Positions 26,054 to 35,664 of a DNA stretch of 64,000 nt are shown here, one piece after another. The stretch spans positions 1,054,001 through 1,118,000 of the forward strand of contig CBDDAA010000004.1 of the NCBI GenBank assembly GCA_965224675.1. The letters are read 5' to 3'. Within the stretch, counting starts at the first letter, position 1; each line of letters starts with the position of its first letter. The DNA comes from UBA7957 sp965224675 (lineage in GTDB: Bacteria > Pseudomonadota > Gammaproteobacteria > Granulosicoccales > Granulosicoccaceae). The notes below the pieces were generated by a model. It was not told the DNA's origin and searched no databases. It saw only the letters and a list, made by a program, of their open reading frames with translations. Made by a program: the position numbers and the translations under genes.

Positions 26054-27360
26054 AAAAAATAATAAGAAAAATTCGACACTCCCTCGCACTTCGCCTGATG
26101 TTATTATCGCTATTGACGCTCTTTGTGGTTGCAGTGGTTTTTTTCAGCTCAATAGCGATTGCTTTGCGCGGCCAGTTTCAAGAAAACCTGCTCCCACATG
26201 TTATTCAGTACCAGAAATATATTCAACAGGATATAGGTTTTCCCCCCGATCTTGAAAAAGCCGCTCAGCTGGCAAAAAGACTGTCGATTGATTTGTTTAT
26301 TGAAGGCGAGGATACAGACTGGTCTTCAACCGGCGATCCATTTAACGGCGATTTTGTATCATTTAAAACACACAGTGACTCCTCAATTCTGCATGCCCGT
26401 CAGCAAGGACATTTCTATTTACGCAGTAATGAGAATGGTTATACTACAACTTTGGTTGTAAGGCGTTCCGAAAAAATTCTGCCACCTGTCTGGAAAAGTT
26501 TGGCCTTACTCGGGCTAATTACCGTGCTTACTCTGAGTTATTTTGCCATCCGGCGATTGTTCAAACCCATTGAAATAATACAATCAAGTGTGAGAAAAAT
26601 TGGTCTGGGAAGTTTAGACCACCGAATCAGTGGCTTGCGAGAGGATGAATTGGGGGATTTGGCCTCCAGTATTAATGGCATGGCTGCAGAAATTGAAGCC
26701 ATGTTGAGTGCTAAACGCACATTATTATTGGCTATAAGTCATGAATTGCGCTCACCGATCACCCGTTGCCGGGTTTCACTGGAGTTACTCGAAGATTCTA
26801 AGAATAAAAAAAATATTAAACGCGATCTGATTGAAATGGAAACCCTGATTGAGGACTTGCTTGAATCGGAGAGACTTAATCAGCAGCATACAATATTGGA
26901 CCCTACAGAAGTTGAAATTGCAGTATTGATCGAAGGAACTTTACAATCTTTGTTCAGCGAAGCTGAAATACAAACGGATTTTGCACATCATCCATCGATG
27001 ATTTTATTGGATACAGTCAGGATTCGCTTACTTATTAAAAATATACTCAATAATGCAGTGCGGTTTAATCAAACGGAAAAAGGCAAAGTTCGGTTATCTA
27101 CCAGCGAATATAATGGGCAACTTGTCATTGAAGTTACCGATCATGGTCCGGGCATAGAAGCTGAGCATATTCAACATCTGACCGATGCGTTTTATCGAAT
27201 CGATCCTTCTCGAAGAAGAGAAACCGGCGGTTATGGGCTTGGCTTGTACTTGTGCAAAGCCATTGCACTTGCTCATGGCGGAACACTGGAAATCAATAGT
27301 GAATCAGGTAAGGGTACAGTTGTTCGTGTGGCTTTGCCCTATGTGCAGAAAAGTAAATGA
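26050..27360 (+). CDS. Two-component sensor histidine kinase
   Basis: 436 residues, inner membrane. TM1 near residues 12-38, a periplasmic loop of ~110 residues, TM2 near 142-165, a HAMP domain, H-box LLLAISHELRSPITR (His near 231), N-box LIKNILNNAVRFN, G-boxes DHGPGIEAEH and GGYGLGLYL. This is CpxA/RstB-like architecture. It is encoded with its regulator and two Spy/CpxP-like proteins, so envelope or metal stress is the likely input. Confidence 0.95.
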   Translation: MKKIIRKIRHSLALRLMLLSLLTLFVVAVVFFSSIAIALRGQFQENLLPHVIQYQKYIQQDIGFPPDLEKAAQLAKRLSIDLFIEGEDTDWSSTGDPFNGDFVSFKTHSDSSILHARQQGHFYLRSNENGYTTTLVVRRSEKILPPVWKSLALLGLITVLTLSYFAIRRLFKPIEIIQSSVRKIGLGSLDHRISGLREDELGDLASSINGMAAEIEAMLSAKRTLLLAISHELRSPITRCRVSLELLEDSKNKKNIKRDLIEMETLIEDLLESERLNQQHTILDPTEVEIAVLIEGTLQSLFSEAEIQTDFAHHPSMILLDTVRIRLLIKNILNNAVRFNQTEKGKVRLSTSEYNGQLVIEVTDHGPGIEAEHIQHLTDAFYRIDPSRRRETGGYGLGLYLCKAIALAHGGTLEINSESGKGTVVRVALPYVQKSK

Positions 27361-27409
27361 ATGGTTTTTGTTTATTCTGACAATTATTAATAAATATACG
27401 CAAGCCATT

Positions 27410-28942
27410 TTACATAGCATGCGATAATGGTTTTACAGCCATATCGCTGCTATACATGCAGTATTGATCCCGACCATTTCCCTTTGCCTGGTAAAGTGCG
27501 GTATCGGCATCGTTGATGAGTTGTGTCCAATTCAGATAATCATCCCCTCCGCAATAGACAACAGCACCAGCGGAAATGGTTTGGGTTATGTTCTGAGTGC
27601 TGTTAAGTTGAACCGGGTGGTTATGGAACCATTGTATTATCCTTCTACACGCCGCTTCCGTTCCTACTTGATCTGTGCCAGGTAGTAAAACGACAAATTC
27701 CTCGCCACCATAACGGGATACGATATCGGTGTCGCGCATGCAATCCAGAATTACCTTTGCTGAATGAGTGAGAACGTCATCTCCAAACTTATGACCGTAT
27801 GTATCGTTTACGTTTTTGAAGTGATCCAGATCAATGAAGATAATACCCAGCGGCCATTTGAATTTTTTTGAATTTTCGAATTCAACTGCAACGGTTTCAT
27901 CAAAATGCCGTCGATTGTACAAAGAGGTTAATGCATCCTGACGACTGACGTGCTCAAGTTTTTCTGCCTGCTCTTTTAGTTCCTTGGCTTCTTCTTGTAA
28001 TTTTTCAGTTTCATGGATGATATTCAGATTTCTTATCGTCAGTATTTCCTTTGCCTGATCGCAAATAGAATCCAGTATTAGCGGGTCATCCAGTTTTATA
28101 TCAAACATCTTTGCCATCATGGCAAAATTTTGGGATACAGACTCAATAATGTCGTTATAGTCTGTCAGTTCCAATTTAATTACCTTTTGTGCTTCGCTGA
28201 TAGCGTTGTAGATAGTTGTCTCTGTATCTTCAGCTACAAAAATATCAGCTAACATTGATGATACGGCTATGCAACGTGAAGGACTGTCAATTTCTCTTTC
28301 AGTGTTTTGAAGATTGGATAGGTGACTGTTGGCGATTGGCTTTATAATTGTTTCTGGAAGGTTCCAGCGTTGTAATAACCAAACGCCAATCTGACTGTGA
28401 TCCTCGCCGATTTCTTCTATTTCTCTTGCACAGACAAGTGCGTGGTTGCTTTGTGCTTCATTCATGGATTGATACAGATTTGGATGCACCTTGTCTAATG
28501 CAATCATACCTATGTCTTGTAGTAGTCCCATCAAAAACAAACTGTCTTTTGAGCCACCATCGGCACGTTGACTCAATTCCTGACTAAACAGAGCCGAAGC
28601 CAATGATCGCTTCCAGTACTGGTTGTAATCAAGACCGCTTTGACTGTTAGTGTCACTCGATTGTTTGAGTGAAAAACTTAATGCGATGTTAAGCGTACCT
28701 TCAATCCCGAATAATGAGATAGCCTGGCGCAGATTTTCTATATGGCGCTGACGTGAATAGAGTGGAGAATTAGCCATTCGTAATATTTTTACGCTCAGTG
28801 CAGGGTCTACGCTTACAGCATCAGCGACATCGGCAAGTGTTGATGAGTGTGAAGAGCTTAGTTCGATTATCAGGCTGGCCACTGCTGGAGGGCTGGGCAG
28901 ATTTGTGCATCCCCGCAGAAGGTTTAATAAGCTGTCATCCAT
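27410..28942 (-). CDS. HDOD-GGDEF protein, putative diguanylate cyclase
   Basis: 510 residues. N-terminal HDOD domain (residues ~10-210: LPSPPAVASLIIELSS, SVDPALSVKILRMANSPLY, IGVWLLQRWNLPETI), a coiled linker (~300-335, ETEKLQEEAKELKEQAEKLE), then GGDEF with GGEEF at about 411-415 and an intact inhibitory RxxD site (RDTD) five residues before. It should make c-di-GMP with product inhibition; HDOD lacks HD-GYP catalytic residues and is usually a scaffold. It is divergent from an EAL-HDOD gene. Confidence 0.92.
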   Translation of the reverse strand: MDDSLLNLLRGCTNLPSPPAVASLIIELSSSHSSTLADVADAVSVDPALSVKILRMANSPLYSRQRHIENLRQAISLFGIEGTLNIALSFSLKQSSDTNSQSGLDYNQYWKRSLASALFSQELSQRADGGSKDSLFLMGLLQDIGMIALDKVHPNLYQSMNEAQSNHALVCAREIEEIGEDHSQIGVWLLQRWNLPETIIKPIANSHLSNLQNTEREIDSPSRCIAVSSMLADIFVAEDTETTIYNAISEAQKVIKLELTDYNDIIESVSQNFAMMAKMFDIKLDDPLILDSICDQAKEILTIRNLNIIHETEKLQEEAKELKEQAEKLEHVSRQDALTSLYNRRHFDETVAVEFENSKKFKWPLGIIFIDLDHFKNVNDTYGHKFGDDVLTHSAKVILDCMRDTDIVSRYGGEEFVVLLPGTDQVGTEAACRRIIQWFHNHPVQLNSTQNITQTISAGAVVYCGGDDYLNWTQLINDADTALYQAKGNGRDQYCMYSSDMAVKPLSHAM

Positions 28943-29201
28943 TGATTGCGTTCCATTATGTGTCCTTTCGGCACTAGCGGCACTTAAATATCTAACTTAA
29001 CAATACGGGTATCCGCAAATATCTTAAATCGCGTATTTTAGATGAATTGGTTTAGGTCTTTTCTGATGTTGCCGATAAAAACCAGTAACCCCTACTTGAC
29101 GATTTCAAGCAAAGAACTTCATATCAATAAAAGCGTCGGTGATTTATCGATATTGAAACGGAATTCAAATGTGTCATCTCTAATTAAAGGACTAATACAA
29201 A

Positions 29202-30407
29202 ATGTCTGAGTTTTTCATTGGACGACAACCCATTCTTGATCAGAACCTCAATCTTTATGCTTATGAACTATTGTTCCGCGATGGGCATGGCAATCTTTGT
29301 CATGAAAGTGTTGATCACGATACGGCTACTTCCCAAGTCATTATCAATGCTTTTACCGAAATAGGATTGGATAAACTGGTGGGTAAGCAACTGGCTTTTG
29401 TCAATACGCCCTATAAATTTATTTGTGATCCGAATCTGTTGCCCATGCAACCTGACCGAGTGGTACTTGAAATTCTTGAGAATATGGAAATCGATGAGCA
29501 TTCACTGGAGGGAATAAAGTTGCTTCACGCTCGTGGTTTCGGTATTGCGCTTGATGATTTTGTTTATCATCCCGACTATGACGATGTTTTTCCTTTTGTC
29601 AGTATAGTCAAGCTTGATATCACGCAAATCGATAGAAGCCAGTGGCAGACTCAAATTGACGCATTACGTCAGAAGGGTTGCAAAATATTGGCAGAAAAAG
29701 TCGAAACACAGGAAGAATATGATTTCCTCAAAACACTCAATGTCGATTTTTTTCAAGGTTATTTTTTTGCTAAACCTAAAGTGGTTTCTGGAAAGCGTAT
29801 AGCACCCAATAAACTTATTTTATTGCAACTATTGAAGGAAGTTAACAACCCAAATGCCGACATTGACGTTTTGCAGGATCTAATCAGCAAAGATGTCGGG
29901 ATAAGCGTAAAAGCACTTAATTATGTAAATTCACCTGCAAGCGGATTGTTGAGAAAAGTAGACTCAATTCGTGAAGCGATTGTGTATCTGGGGCGAGCTA
30001 CTATCAAAAACTGGGTCACTCTGATTGCTATGTCCAGTGTTGAAGACAAGCCTGATGTGTTAATGACGACAGGTCTTGTACGTGCAAAATTTTGTGAATT
30101 GCTGGCTGAAAAAGCAGGGTTTGAAGAAAAAGATGCCTTTTTCACAGTTGGCTTATTTTCTATTTTAGACGCTATATTAGACGTGCCTCTTGAGGATACT
30201 CTGGAAGCTATGGCAATTACGCCGGATATGCACGATGCTCTGATCAAGCATAGTGGAAAGAAAGGAAAGGCTCTGCGTTGCGTCACTGATATGGAATTTG
30301 GTTTGGTTGATGATAAACCGCTTTTTAAGCTCGATGAGGCTACAGTTTCTGATCTTTATCTCGATGCGATGGAGTGGGCAGATAATGCTACGCAGAATTT
30401 GGGATGA
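29202..30407 (+). CDS. EAL-HDOD protein (YuxH-like)
   Basis: 401 residues: N-terminal EAL-like domain (~1-200) and C-terminal HDOD domain (~200-395). The signature is ELLFR instead of EALLR. The other residues that bind metal and substrate appear present: Asn in FVNTP, Glu in LEILEN, Asp-Asp in ALDDF, Lys in VKLDI, Glu in AEKVE, Gln in FQGYFF. Activity is therefore possible, although many YuxH-type proteins are thought to be degenerate. It lies back-to-back with the HDOD-GGDEF gene, suggesting a joint c-di-GMP role. Confidence 0.9.
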   Translation: MSEFFIGRQPILDQNLNLYAYELLFRDGHGNLCHESVDHDTATSQVIINAFTEIGLDKLVGKQLAFVNTPYKFICDPNLLPMQPDRVVLEILENMEIDEHSLEGIKLLHARGFGIALDDFVYHPDYDDVFPFVSIVKLDITQIDRSQWQTQIDALRQKGCKILAEKVETQEEYDFLKTLNVDFFQGYFFAKPKVVSGKRIAPNKLILLQLLKEVNNPNADIDVLQDLISKDVGISVKALNYVNSPASGLLRKVDSIREAIVYLGRATIKNWVTLIAMSSVEDKPDVLMTTGLVRAKFCELLAEKAGFEEKDAFFTVGLFSILDAILDVPLEDTLEAMAITPDMHDALIKHSGKKGKALRCVTDMEFGLVDDKPLFKLDEATVSDLYLDAMEWADNATQNLG

Positions 30408-30809
30408 AAATGCTAATCCGATGAAAAGGATATATTCAGGAGTTTCATGGGGTATACGTTGTTAAGTGGGAATATAAAATTATTTTCTATTTTCTATTTT
30501 CTCTGGAGTTTTCTCTGCAGAAGTTCTCTGGGACATGCATCTTATACAAAAAATAGAAATAGGACATGCATCATATACATACTATAAGAGATTAAAAGAT
30601 AAAGAAAAGGTAAAGGAACAGGTATGATAAATTCATAAGAGACAAATTTGCCTTTTAGGGCGACGACTTTGTTCAATTAGTGAATGCAGGCAATTTTGTC
30701 TCAAAATCTCAGATAACCGTGAGAATTTACCCAAATACTCGAATTACAGGCGTAGTGATTCCTTAACCCCAAATTTTATCTTGATGAAAAGGGGCCTACG
30801 CGTTATGGC
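30408..30809. other. Intergenic region with short direct repeats beside the RAYT gene
   Basis: 402 bp with no ORF. It holds T-rich runs near 30480-30500 and two direct repeats GGACATGCATC(T/A)TATACA at 30531-30548 and 30562-30579 (17 of 18 identical). They resemble, in inverted orientation, the TGCCTGTCC repeats on the other side of the transposase gene, so they are candidate REP-type substrates. Confidence 0.55.
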
Positions 30810-31802
30810 TTATACCGCTGATTTAAATCGTTTGCGTTTGCTAAACCGCTTGTAGTATCTCGCCTCAAAGTGCTGGCAGTTGTGTAGCCAGTCTTCATCG
30901 GCAATCTGTAAACGTTTTATGATACCCGGCAGTTGCTCGGGTATTGAACCTCGCTTGTCAGCACGAATCGCTCGACCCGAGAAATCCAACAGCTCAAGAT
31001 AGTCTTTAAAGTGAAAGCAAACTCCTGATTTGTCTTCCTGGGTTTCATTGCCCGAGAAAGATGACAAGGGTTTGATTGGAATGGGTGTGTTGCTAAGAAA
31101 ATACTCGCCATTACCACCATGAGCGATGTATGACTTTATAGCATCAGTGAGATTGAATCGGGGAGAGATGCGCTCTTTGATGCTGGTGTATTCACTGGAT
31201 TCTGGCGTTGTTGCCAGAGTGGCCCGAACAGGATTCAGATCGACATAAACCATGCAGGTCAATAAGGCTTCCTCGGTAAGTAACGCCTGTGATTTAAACC
31301 GAGCTTCCCAAAAGTGTCCGCTACAGTTGTCCTCCTTGTTAGCTTGACGGGCAATGGGTTCATTTAAGCATTTCATAAACCAGCTGAGATCAGACAGGCG
31401 CTTTCGCCATAAGCAAACCAAATCATTGACGCTGTCCATTTCTGCTCTTGTTAGTGATTCACCACGCTGCTGACGTTGGATCAAGAGTGGGCCTTTATAG
31501 AGGGAAAGCCAGCGGTGGATCACATCGTTGGTACTCCACGCCTGACTTTCTTCTGGTGTGAGTTTTAAAGCGATGTGGAAGTGATTGCTGAGAATGGCGT
31601 AGGAACAAATCTCAATAGCAAACAACGATGATAATAAGCGAAGTCGATCTTCAATCCATTGTCGTCGATGTTCAAAGCTCTTTTGGGTCAGCGGGTCTTT
31701 ACCGCACAAATAGGCGCGTCTGACACAGCGGGAAACAACGTGGTAATAGGGTGTATCGTCAATAGAGATCTGTTGATTTCTAGGTATTGTCATTAGGTTC
31801 AT
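30810..31802 (-). CDS. REP-associated tyrosine transposase (RAYT, Y1/IS200-like)
   Basis: 330 residues. Y1-transposase domain with start DTPYYHVVSRCVRRAYLCG, the HUH motif in LSNHFHIALK, and the conserved YVDLNPVRA with the likely catalytic Tyr. It also has the CSGHFWEARFKSQALL block of RAYTs. These are single-copy domesticated transposases associated with REP palindromes rather than mobile IS elements. Related GGACAnGCA-type repeats flank the gene on both sides. The catalytic residues look intact. Confidence 0.9.
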   Translation of the reverse strand: MNLMTIPRNQQISIDDTPYYHVVSRCVRRAYLCGKDPLTQKSFEHRRQWIEDRLRLLSSLFAIEICSYAILSNHFHIALKLTPEESQAWSTNDVIHRWLSLYKGPLLIQRQQRGESLTRAEMDSVNDLVCLWRKRLSDLSWFMKCLNEPIARQANKEDNCSGHFWEARFKSQALLTEEALLTCMVYVDLNPVRATLATTPESSEYTSIKERISPRFNLTDAIKSYIAHGGNGEYFLSNTPIPIKPLSSFSGNETQEDKSGVCFHFKDYLELLDFSGRAIRADKRGSIPEQLPGIIKRLQIADEDWLHNCQHFEARYYKRFSKRKRFKSAV

Positions 31803-31870
31803 CCGTGAACTTGCTGTTGTGTTATTGCGTTGAGTAGTTGTGATGCTAAAGAAAATCGACTAGATTGTCA

Positions 31871-31955
31871 AAAAATAGTGCCTGTCCTGAAAAAGCTTAA
31901 AAATAGTGCCTGTCCTGAAAAAGTTCCTGTCCTGAAAAAGCTTTTGAAAAAGCTT
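31871..31955 (+). repeat. Tandem repeats (TAGTGCCTGTCCTGAAAAAG)
   Basis: Two nearly full units beginning AAATAGTGCCTGTCC (~31872 and ~31899), then a shortened TTCCTGTCCTGAAAAAGCTT (31924-31943) and a partial TTGAAAAAGCTT (31944-31955). The array sits between the RAYT start and the 1201-codon gene. TGCCTGTCC is the reverse complement of GGACAGGCA, close to the GGACATGCA repeats beyond the other end of the RAYT gene. Confidence 0.85.
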
Positions 31956-31974
31956 GTATTGATTGGAGACTGAC

Positions 31975-34900
31975 ATGACTTTTCAACAAAATATCACTCA
32001 ACATCCCAGCCAATTTTCAATTATTTCACAACACTCCAAACCTTTGCCGCTCGACAGTGAACGGTATATTCAGCTGGTCGAGCGCAATGGCAAAAAGATG
32101 CCGTTTAACCAGATTGAGAATAGTGCCCCGCCAATCCAGACAAAGAAGATAACGGTAACCTGTCTGCAACTGGAATTGGGAGAAAACGCCCAGGTCAGCA
32201 TTTTTGATCAATTAAATAGTCGCACTGATATCAAAGAGTTATCGATTTGTGCGGACCATCTTGTTATTAGCAGTCCATTGAAATTACCGGGTACTACGAT
32301 AACGATTTGGGCACGAAAATTATCGTTTGTTGGAAATGGCCATATCGATACATCAGCAAAGTCGATCAATATTCGAAGTGACAAAACACAGGCTATGAAT
32401 GGGCAGAATGGCGGTAACATCTTATTGTATGTTCGCGACATCGACACACCTGGCAACAGCATTCGTTTTATTGCCAATGGAGCGCCTGGACAGGACGCAC
32501 TGTTGGGTCAAAAAGGCAAGCCAGGAACAAGTGTGACGCCCTGGAGTGGAAAAATCGACGGTGCTCCGGGTTGGCTTGCCCCTGAAAATCTGAGCTGGGC
32601 ACGGGAAATCGCCGGTCTGAAGTGGTCGCCGGTTATTGTCCACTGGTGGCAACTGGTTCATGTCCAGGCAAGGAGAGGTAGTATCGAGCACGGGTGGCTT
32701 AAAAATTGGTTGGAGCCAAAGACAATTGGTGATAAATGGCCAACGGATGCTGTCGCACCCGCTAAAATTCCTGGCAAGCCGGGCCTTGGTGGCGGCGGAG
32801 GTAATATATATTCATGTCACGGCACACGTTTGCGGTCAGTGACTAGTCAAACCGTGGGGAGTCCGGGTAATAAAGCGGTTGATCTGGAAGCGGTCAAGGG
32901 AGGTACACCAACAAAGTCTTGCAGATTGCAGGTTGGCTATAGAACGCACGAAATCTTTCCACATGGTGAGGCGGGAGTCAACGGCAACGGAATCATGAAC
33001 TGGAAAGACCCGAAGTATTTCGTGATTTCGGACAAACGGACTTCAAAGTCATACCCGAAATATCCGGCGCCTGACGCAAATCCTGATCCTACAGACCGTT
33101 CCGGCCTCCAAAAAGATTTGCCCACTGGCAATCCAGCCTTTTGGATCAACAGTCTGACCCTTGACGTATTGGCATCTTATGTACGCGACGCTTTTCGGGT
33201 TGGTTCGCCCGAAGTTGTAAAACCGCTGCTGGATGAATATTTACCGGCGCTGGAGGCCAGCATAAAATGGACACCGCCTCAGATAAAAGACGCAGCTGAC
33301 GGCGATCAGGAAACACTGCAACTTAATTTGGTTCTGCGTAATTCTGAACTTTTAGACTTGGTTCAACGGATAAACGGCCCCAATGATTTTTTTGGCAACC
33401 CCGCCGGCTGGATTCCGGGTCTGTCTTTTCAGAGTAATTTTTCCGCCTTTCAAAATGAAATCAAGGGTGCTGTTGCACGTCTGTATTTGAGCTATTGGAT
33501 GGAACACAATCAGGCTTCAAAAGCCGCCCGTATTGAATCTGTCAGGCAGGCCATTGAGGAACTGCAAAGAGAAAGTGTTAAGGCAGAAGAAACCTACAAC
33601 TCAACGCTTTTCACATTGAAAGAACTCGCCGAAGAAGAGGCAGTGCTGGGTGTTAAGATCAGGCAGTTTGTTAACGACATAGGTTTGCTGGAAAGCGAAT
33701 TACGTCGAGCCGCAACTGAGCGAAAACAATCCGAACACATGTTCAGAACGGCCGGAAAAATTCTTGGTGGTGTGGCCCAGATCATACCTGTCGGTCAGCC
33801 AGCCTTGGGCGCTGTGGGGCAAGGATTGAGCGCCTTTGCCAATTGGGAGGGGAATGATCCATTCGATGCGATCACAAAAATTGGCGCTGCTGTTTGGGAC
33901 AGCAAATTGGTTGAAGATGTGGTCTTGCCCAAGGCAAAAGAAAGAGCCGGCAAATTGCGGACGTCCCTGGAAACCACTATCGGGTATGAAAGGAATAGCA
34001 ATAGCAGCAGAGGCGATGTGCCTTTTGACAAGGAGCTTGCCAAGACCCAGTTGAGTGCCAAGGTTAAAACACATATAGCGCGCCAGAGCAAGGCCAAGGA
34101 TCAGGTAACATCGGCCCTTGGAAATCTGTCCGTCTCGAAGGAAGAGCTGGAAGCTGCGGTTGCTAAAGCGATTGCCGATTGCCCTGAATATCAAGAAAAA
34201 GCGGCAACGCTTCAAGTACTCAATGCGCAAAAAGAAATGTACCGGTCAAAGGTGCTAGCCGCGATGCAAACGTTGGATAACGCATCTAATGTTGTTCTTA
34301 CAAACCACCTGACTCAGATCGAGGTGCGCGCAAGTTTGGCTGACACTGCATCATTGCTCAGTGCTGAGGCACTCAGGTACACCCGTTCAATGGGTGCGAG
34401 GGCACTGGACCGGTTACAGCGGTATCAATATTATTTTGCGGCTTCTTATTCCTATCTGCGTCTTGAGTCTCTTACAGACTTTGATGCCAATTCCGAATTC
34501 ATGTTTACTAAGTTGCGGGACACTCTCAAGACTTCAAAATCCGCTGCGCTGAAGGGTAGCGATTTTGACCGTCTTGCTGTGGTGTTTGAGGACAGTCTTA
34601 CGTCAGTAGCCGATAAGATATTGACCTACCACAACGATACGAGGCCGATGCACGATAATAACAGTAATGCTGTTCTTAGTAAGATAACCCTGGAATTGAC
34701 GGATCAGCAGCTGGCAGAGCTAAATGGCAAAGACAGCCGCGTAGTTATTGATCCCATGGCATTAGGTAAATTGCACCTGAGCATGGAAGATATTCGAATT
34801 TATGATGTGATTATAAGCCATGCTGATTTGGTGGACCCGCCCAACAAAGCTACGGATGTGCGTGTACGCATCAATCATTCTGGAAGGTCGATACTGAGGT

Positions 34901-35580
34901 GCAGTGGTGAACAATATATATTCCGCGGGGCGGCCCACCGTTGGGGTGCCGTAGTCACCCACGCCCAAGGTAAAACGGCTATACAGCCCGAGTCCCCTGA
35001 TCCCGTGGATTTGTCGCTGATTAAGCACTTGCTCAAAGGTAACAGTACCGAAGCGCTATTTCCCCGGCCATCGGCTTGGTCGCAATTGCAGGTTAATCGG
35101 CTTTTGCTGGATATGAATTCAGAATACTCTGCTAAATTTTCTGCGTTGACACTGGAACTACATTACACGTCCCGCGATGTGGATACTTCAAAATTCAAAA
35201 CCTTGTTTGTCAGTACTCTTGGAGACGTCGCTGCGCATATTACGCTGAACCAGTCCGATATTTCGGGACGTAAGGACGGGGTCGGCAATTTCATGAGAAC
35301 CTATCACCGCAATACCAAACTCACCCTGACTGCGGCTAAATCGTTTGGCCAACATGTGTTTTTGGGTTGGCGCATTCGAGGCCAAGGGGGCAACCTTGAT
35401 CTCACCACACCTATACCCATCCTTAGTCCTGATACCTCTGGTAATGTAGAGGATCTGGGCCACCTTGTAACGGATACGACCATTGCGATTAACAATGACG
35501 AAGACAAGTTGATTTACGCTATTTACGTTCGCCCGTTGGCTGGTGGAGACCAGAAAAAGAAAATGGAGCATGTATTATAA
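31975..35580 (+). CDS. Large protein of unknown function, beta-rich with helical pore-toxin-like core
   Basis: 1201 residues from ATG 31975 (GGAG six bases upstream). No signal peptide. N-terminal ~1-330 is beta-rich with Gly-rich turns (GQNGGNILLYV, NGAPGQDALLGQKGKPG, GKPGLGGGGGN), perhaps a beta-helix. Residues ~515-586 form a long charged helix; ~590-622 are hydrophobic (ILGGVAQIIPVG, then ALGAVGQGLSAFANW); ~640-800 are again helical. The C-terminal ~890-1190 is beta-rich. Helix-hydrophobic-helix is reminiscent of alpha-pore-forming toxins and Tc-toxin cores, but I recognise no family. Flanked by RAYT repeats and a MITE half-copy, it looks acquired. Confidence 0.8.
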   Translation: MTFQQNITQHPSQFSIISQHSKPLPLDSERYIQLVERNGKKMPFNQIENSAPPIQTKKITVTCLQLELGENAQVSIFDQLNSRTDIKELSICADHLVISSPLKLPGTTITIWARKLSFVGNGHIDTSAKSINIRSDKTQAMNGQNGGNILLYVRDIDTPGNSIRFIANGAPGQDALLGQKGKPGTSVTPWSGKIDGAPGWLAPENLSWAREIAGLKWSPVIVHWWQLVHVQARRGSIEHGWLKNWLEPKTIGDKWPTDAVAPAKIPGKPGLGGGGGNIYSCHGTRLRSVTSQTVGSPGNKAVDLEAVKGGTPTKSCRLQVGYRTHEIFPHGEAGVNGNGIMNWKDPKYFVISDKRTSKSYPKYPAPDANPDPTDRSGLQKDLPTGNPAFWINSLTLDVLASYVRDAFRVGSPEVVKPLLDEYLPALEASIKWTPPQIKDAADGDQETLQLNLVLRNSELLDLVQRINGPNDFFGNPAGWIPGLSFQSNFSAFQNEIKGAVARLYLSYWMEHNQASKAARIESVRQAIEELQRESVKAEETYNSTLFTLKELAEEEAVLGVKIRQFVNDIGLLESELRRAATERKQSEHMFRTAGKILGGVAQIIPVGQPALGAVGQGLSAFANWEGNDPFDAITKIGAAVWDSKLVEDVVLPKAKERAGKLRTSLETTIGYERNSNSSRGDVPFDKELAKTQLSAKVKTHIARQSKAKDQVTSALGNLSVSKEELEAAVAKAIADCPEYQEKAATLQVLNAQKEMYRSKVLAAMQTLDNASNVVLTNHLTQIEVRASLADTASLLSAEALRYTRSMGARALDRLQRYQYYFAASYSYLRLESLTDFDANSEFMFTKLRDTLKTSKSAALKGSDFDRLAVVFEDSLTSVADKILTYHNDTRPMHDNNSNAVLSKITLELTDQQLAELNGKDSRVVIDPMALGKLHLSMEDIRIYDVIISHADLVDPPNKATDVRVRINHSGRSILRCSGEQYIFRGAAHRWGAVVTHAQGKTAIQPESPDPVDLSLIKHLLKGNSTEALFPRPSAWSQLQVNRLLLDMNSEYSAKFSALTLELHYTSRDVDTSKFKTLFVSTLGDVAAHITLNQSDISGRKDGVGNFMRTYHRNTKLTLTAAKSFGQHVFLGWRIRGQGGNLDLTTPIPILSPDTSGNVEDLGHLVTDTTIAINNDEDKLIYAIYVRPLAGGDQKKKMEHVL

Positions 35581-35581
35581 A

Positions 35582-35664
35582 CTCATTTACTACATGTATA
35601 CTGCGTCTTTCGCCTGATTTTACCTAGTCTGGCACTCAGCAGTGATTTTTCCAACAAGTTGCTA
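35582..35664. repeat. MITE-like repeat, copy 2 (right half only)
   Basis: Matches the right half of copy 3 (38536-38681) in the same orientation: CTCATTTAC, CTGCGT, TTCGCCTG, then the terminal inverted repeat CCAACAAGTTGCTA. The left half is absent. Its outer TA contributes the TAG stop of the inositol-monophosphatase-like gene on the minus strand. It begins one base after the stop of the 1201-residue gene. Confidence 0.75.
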
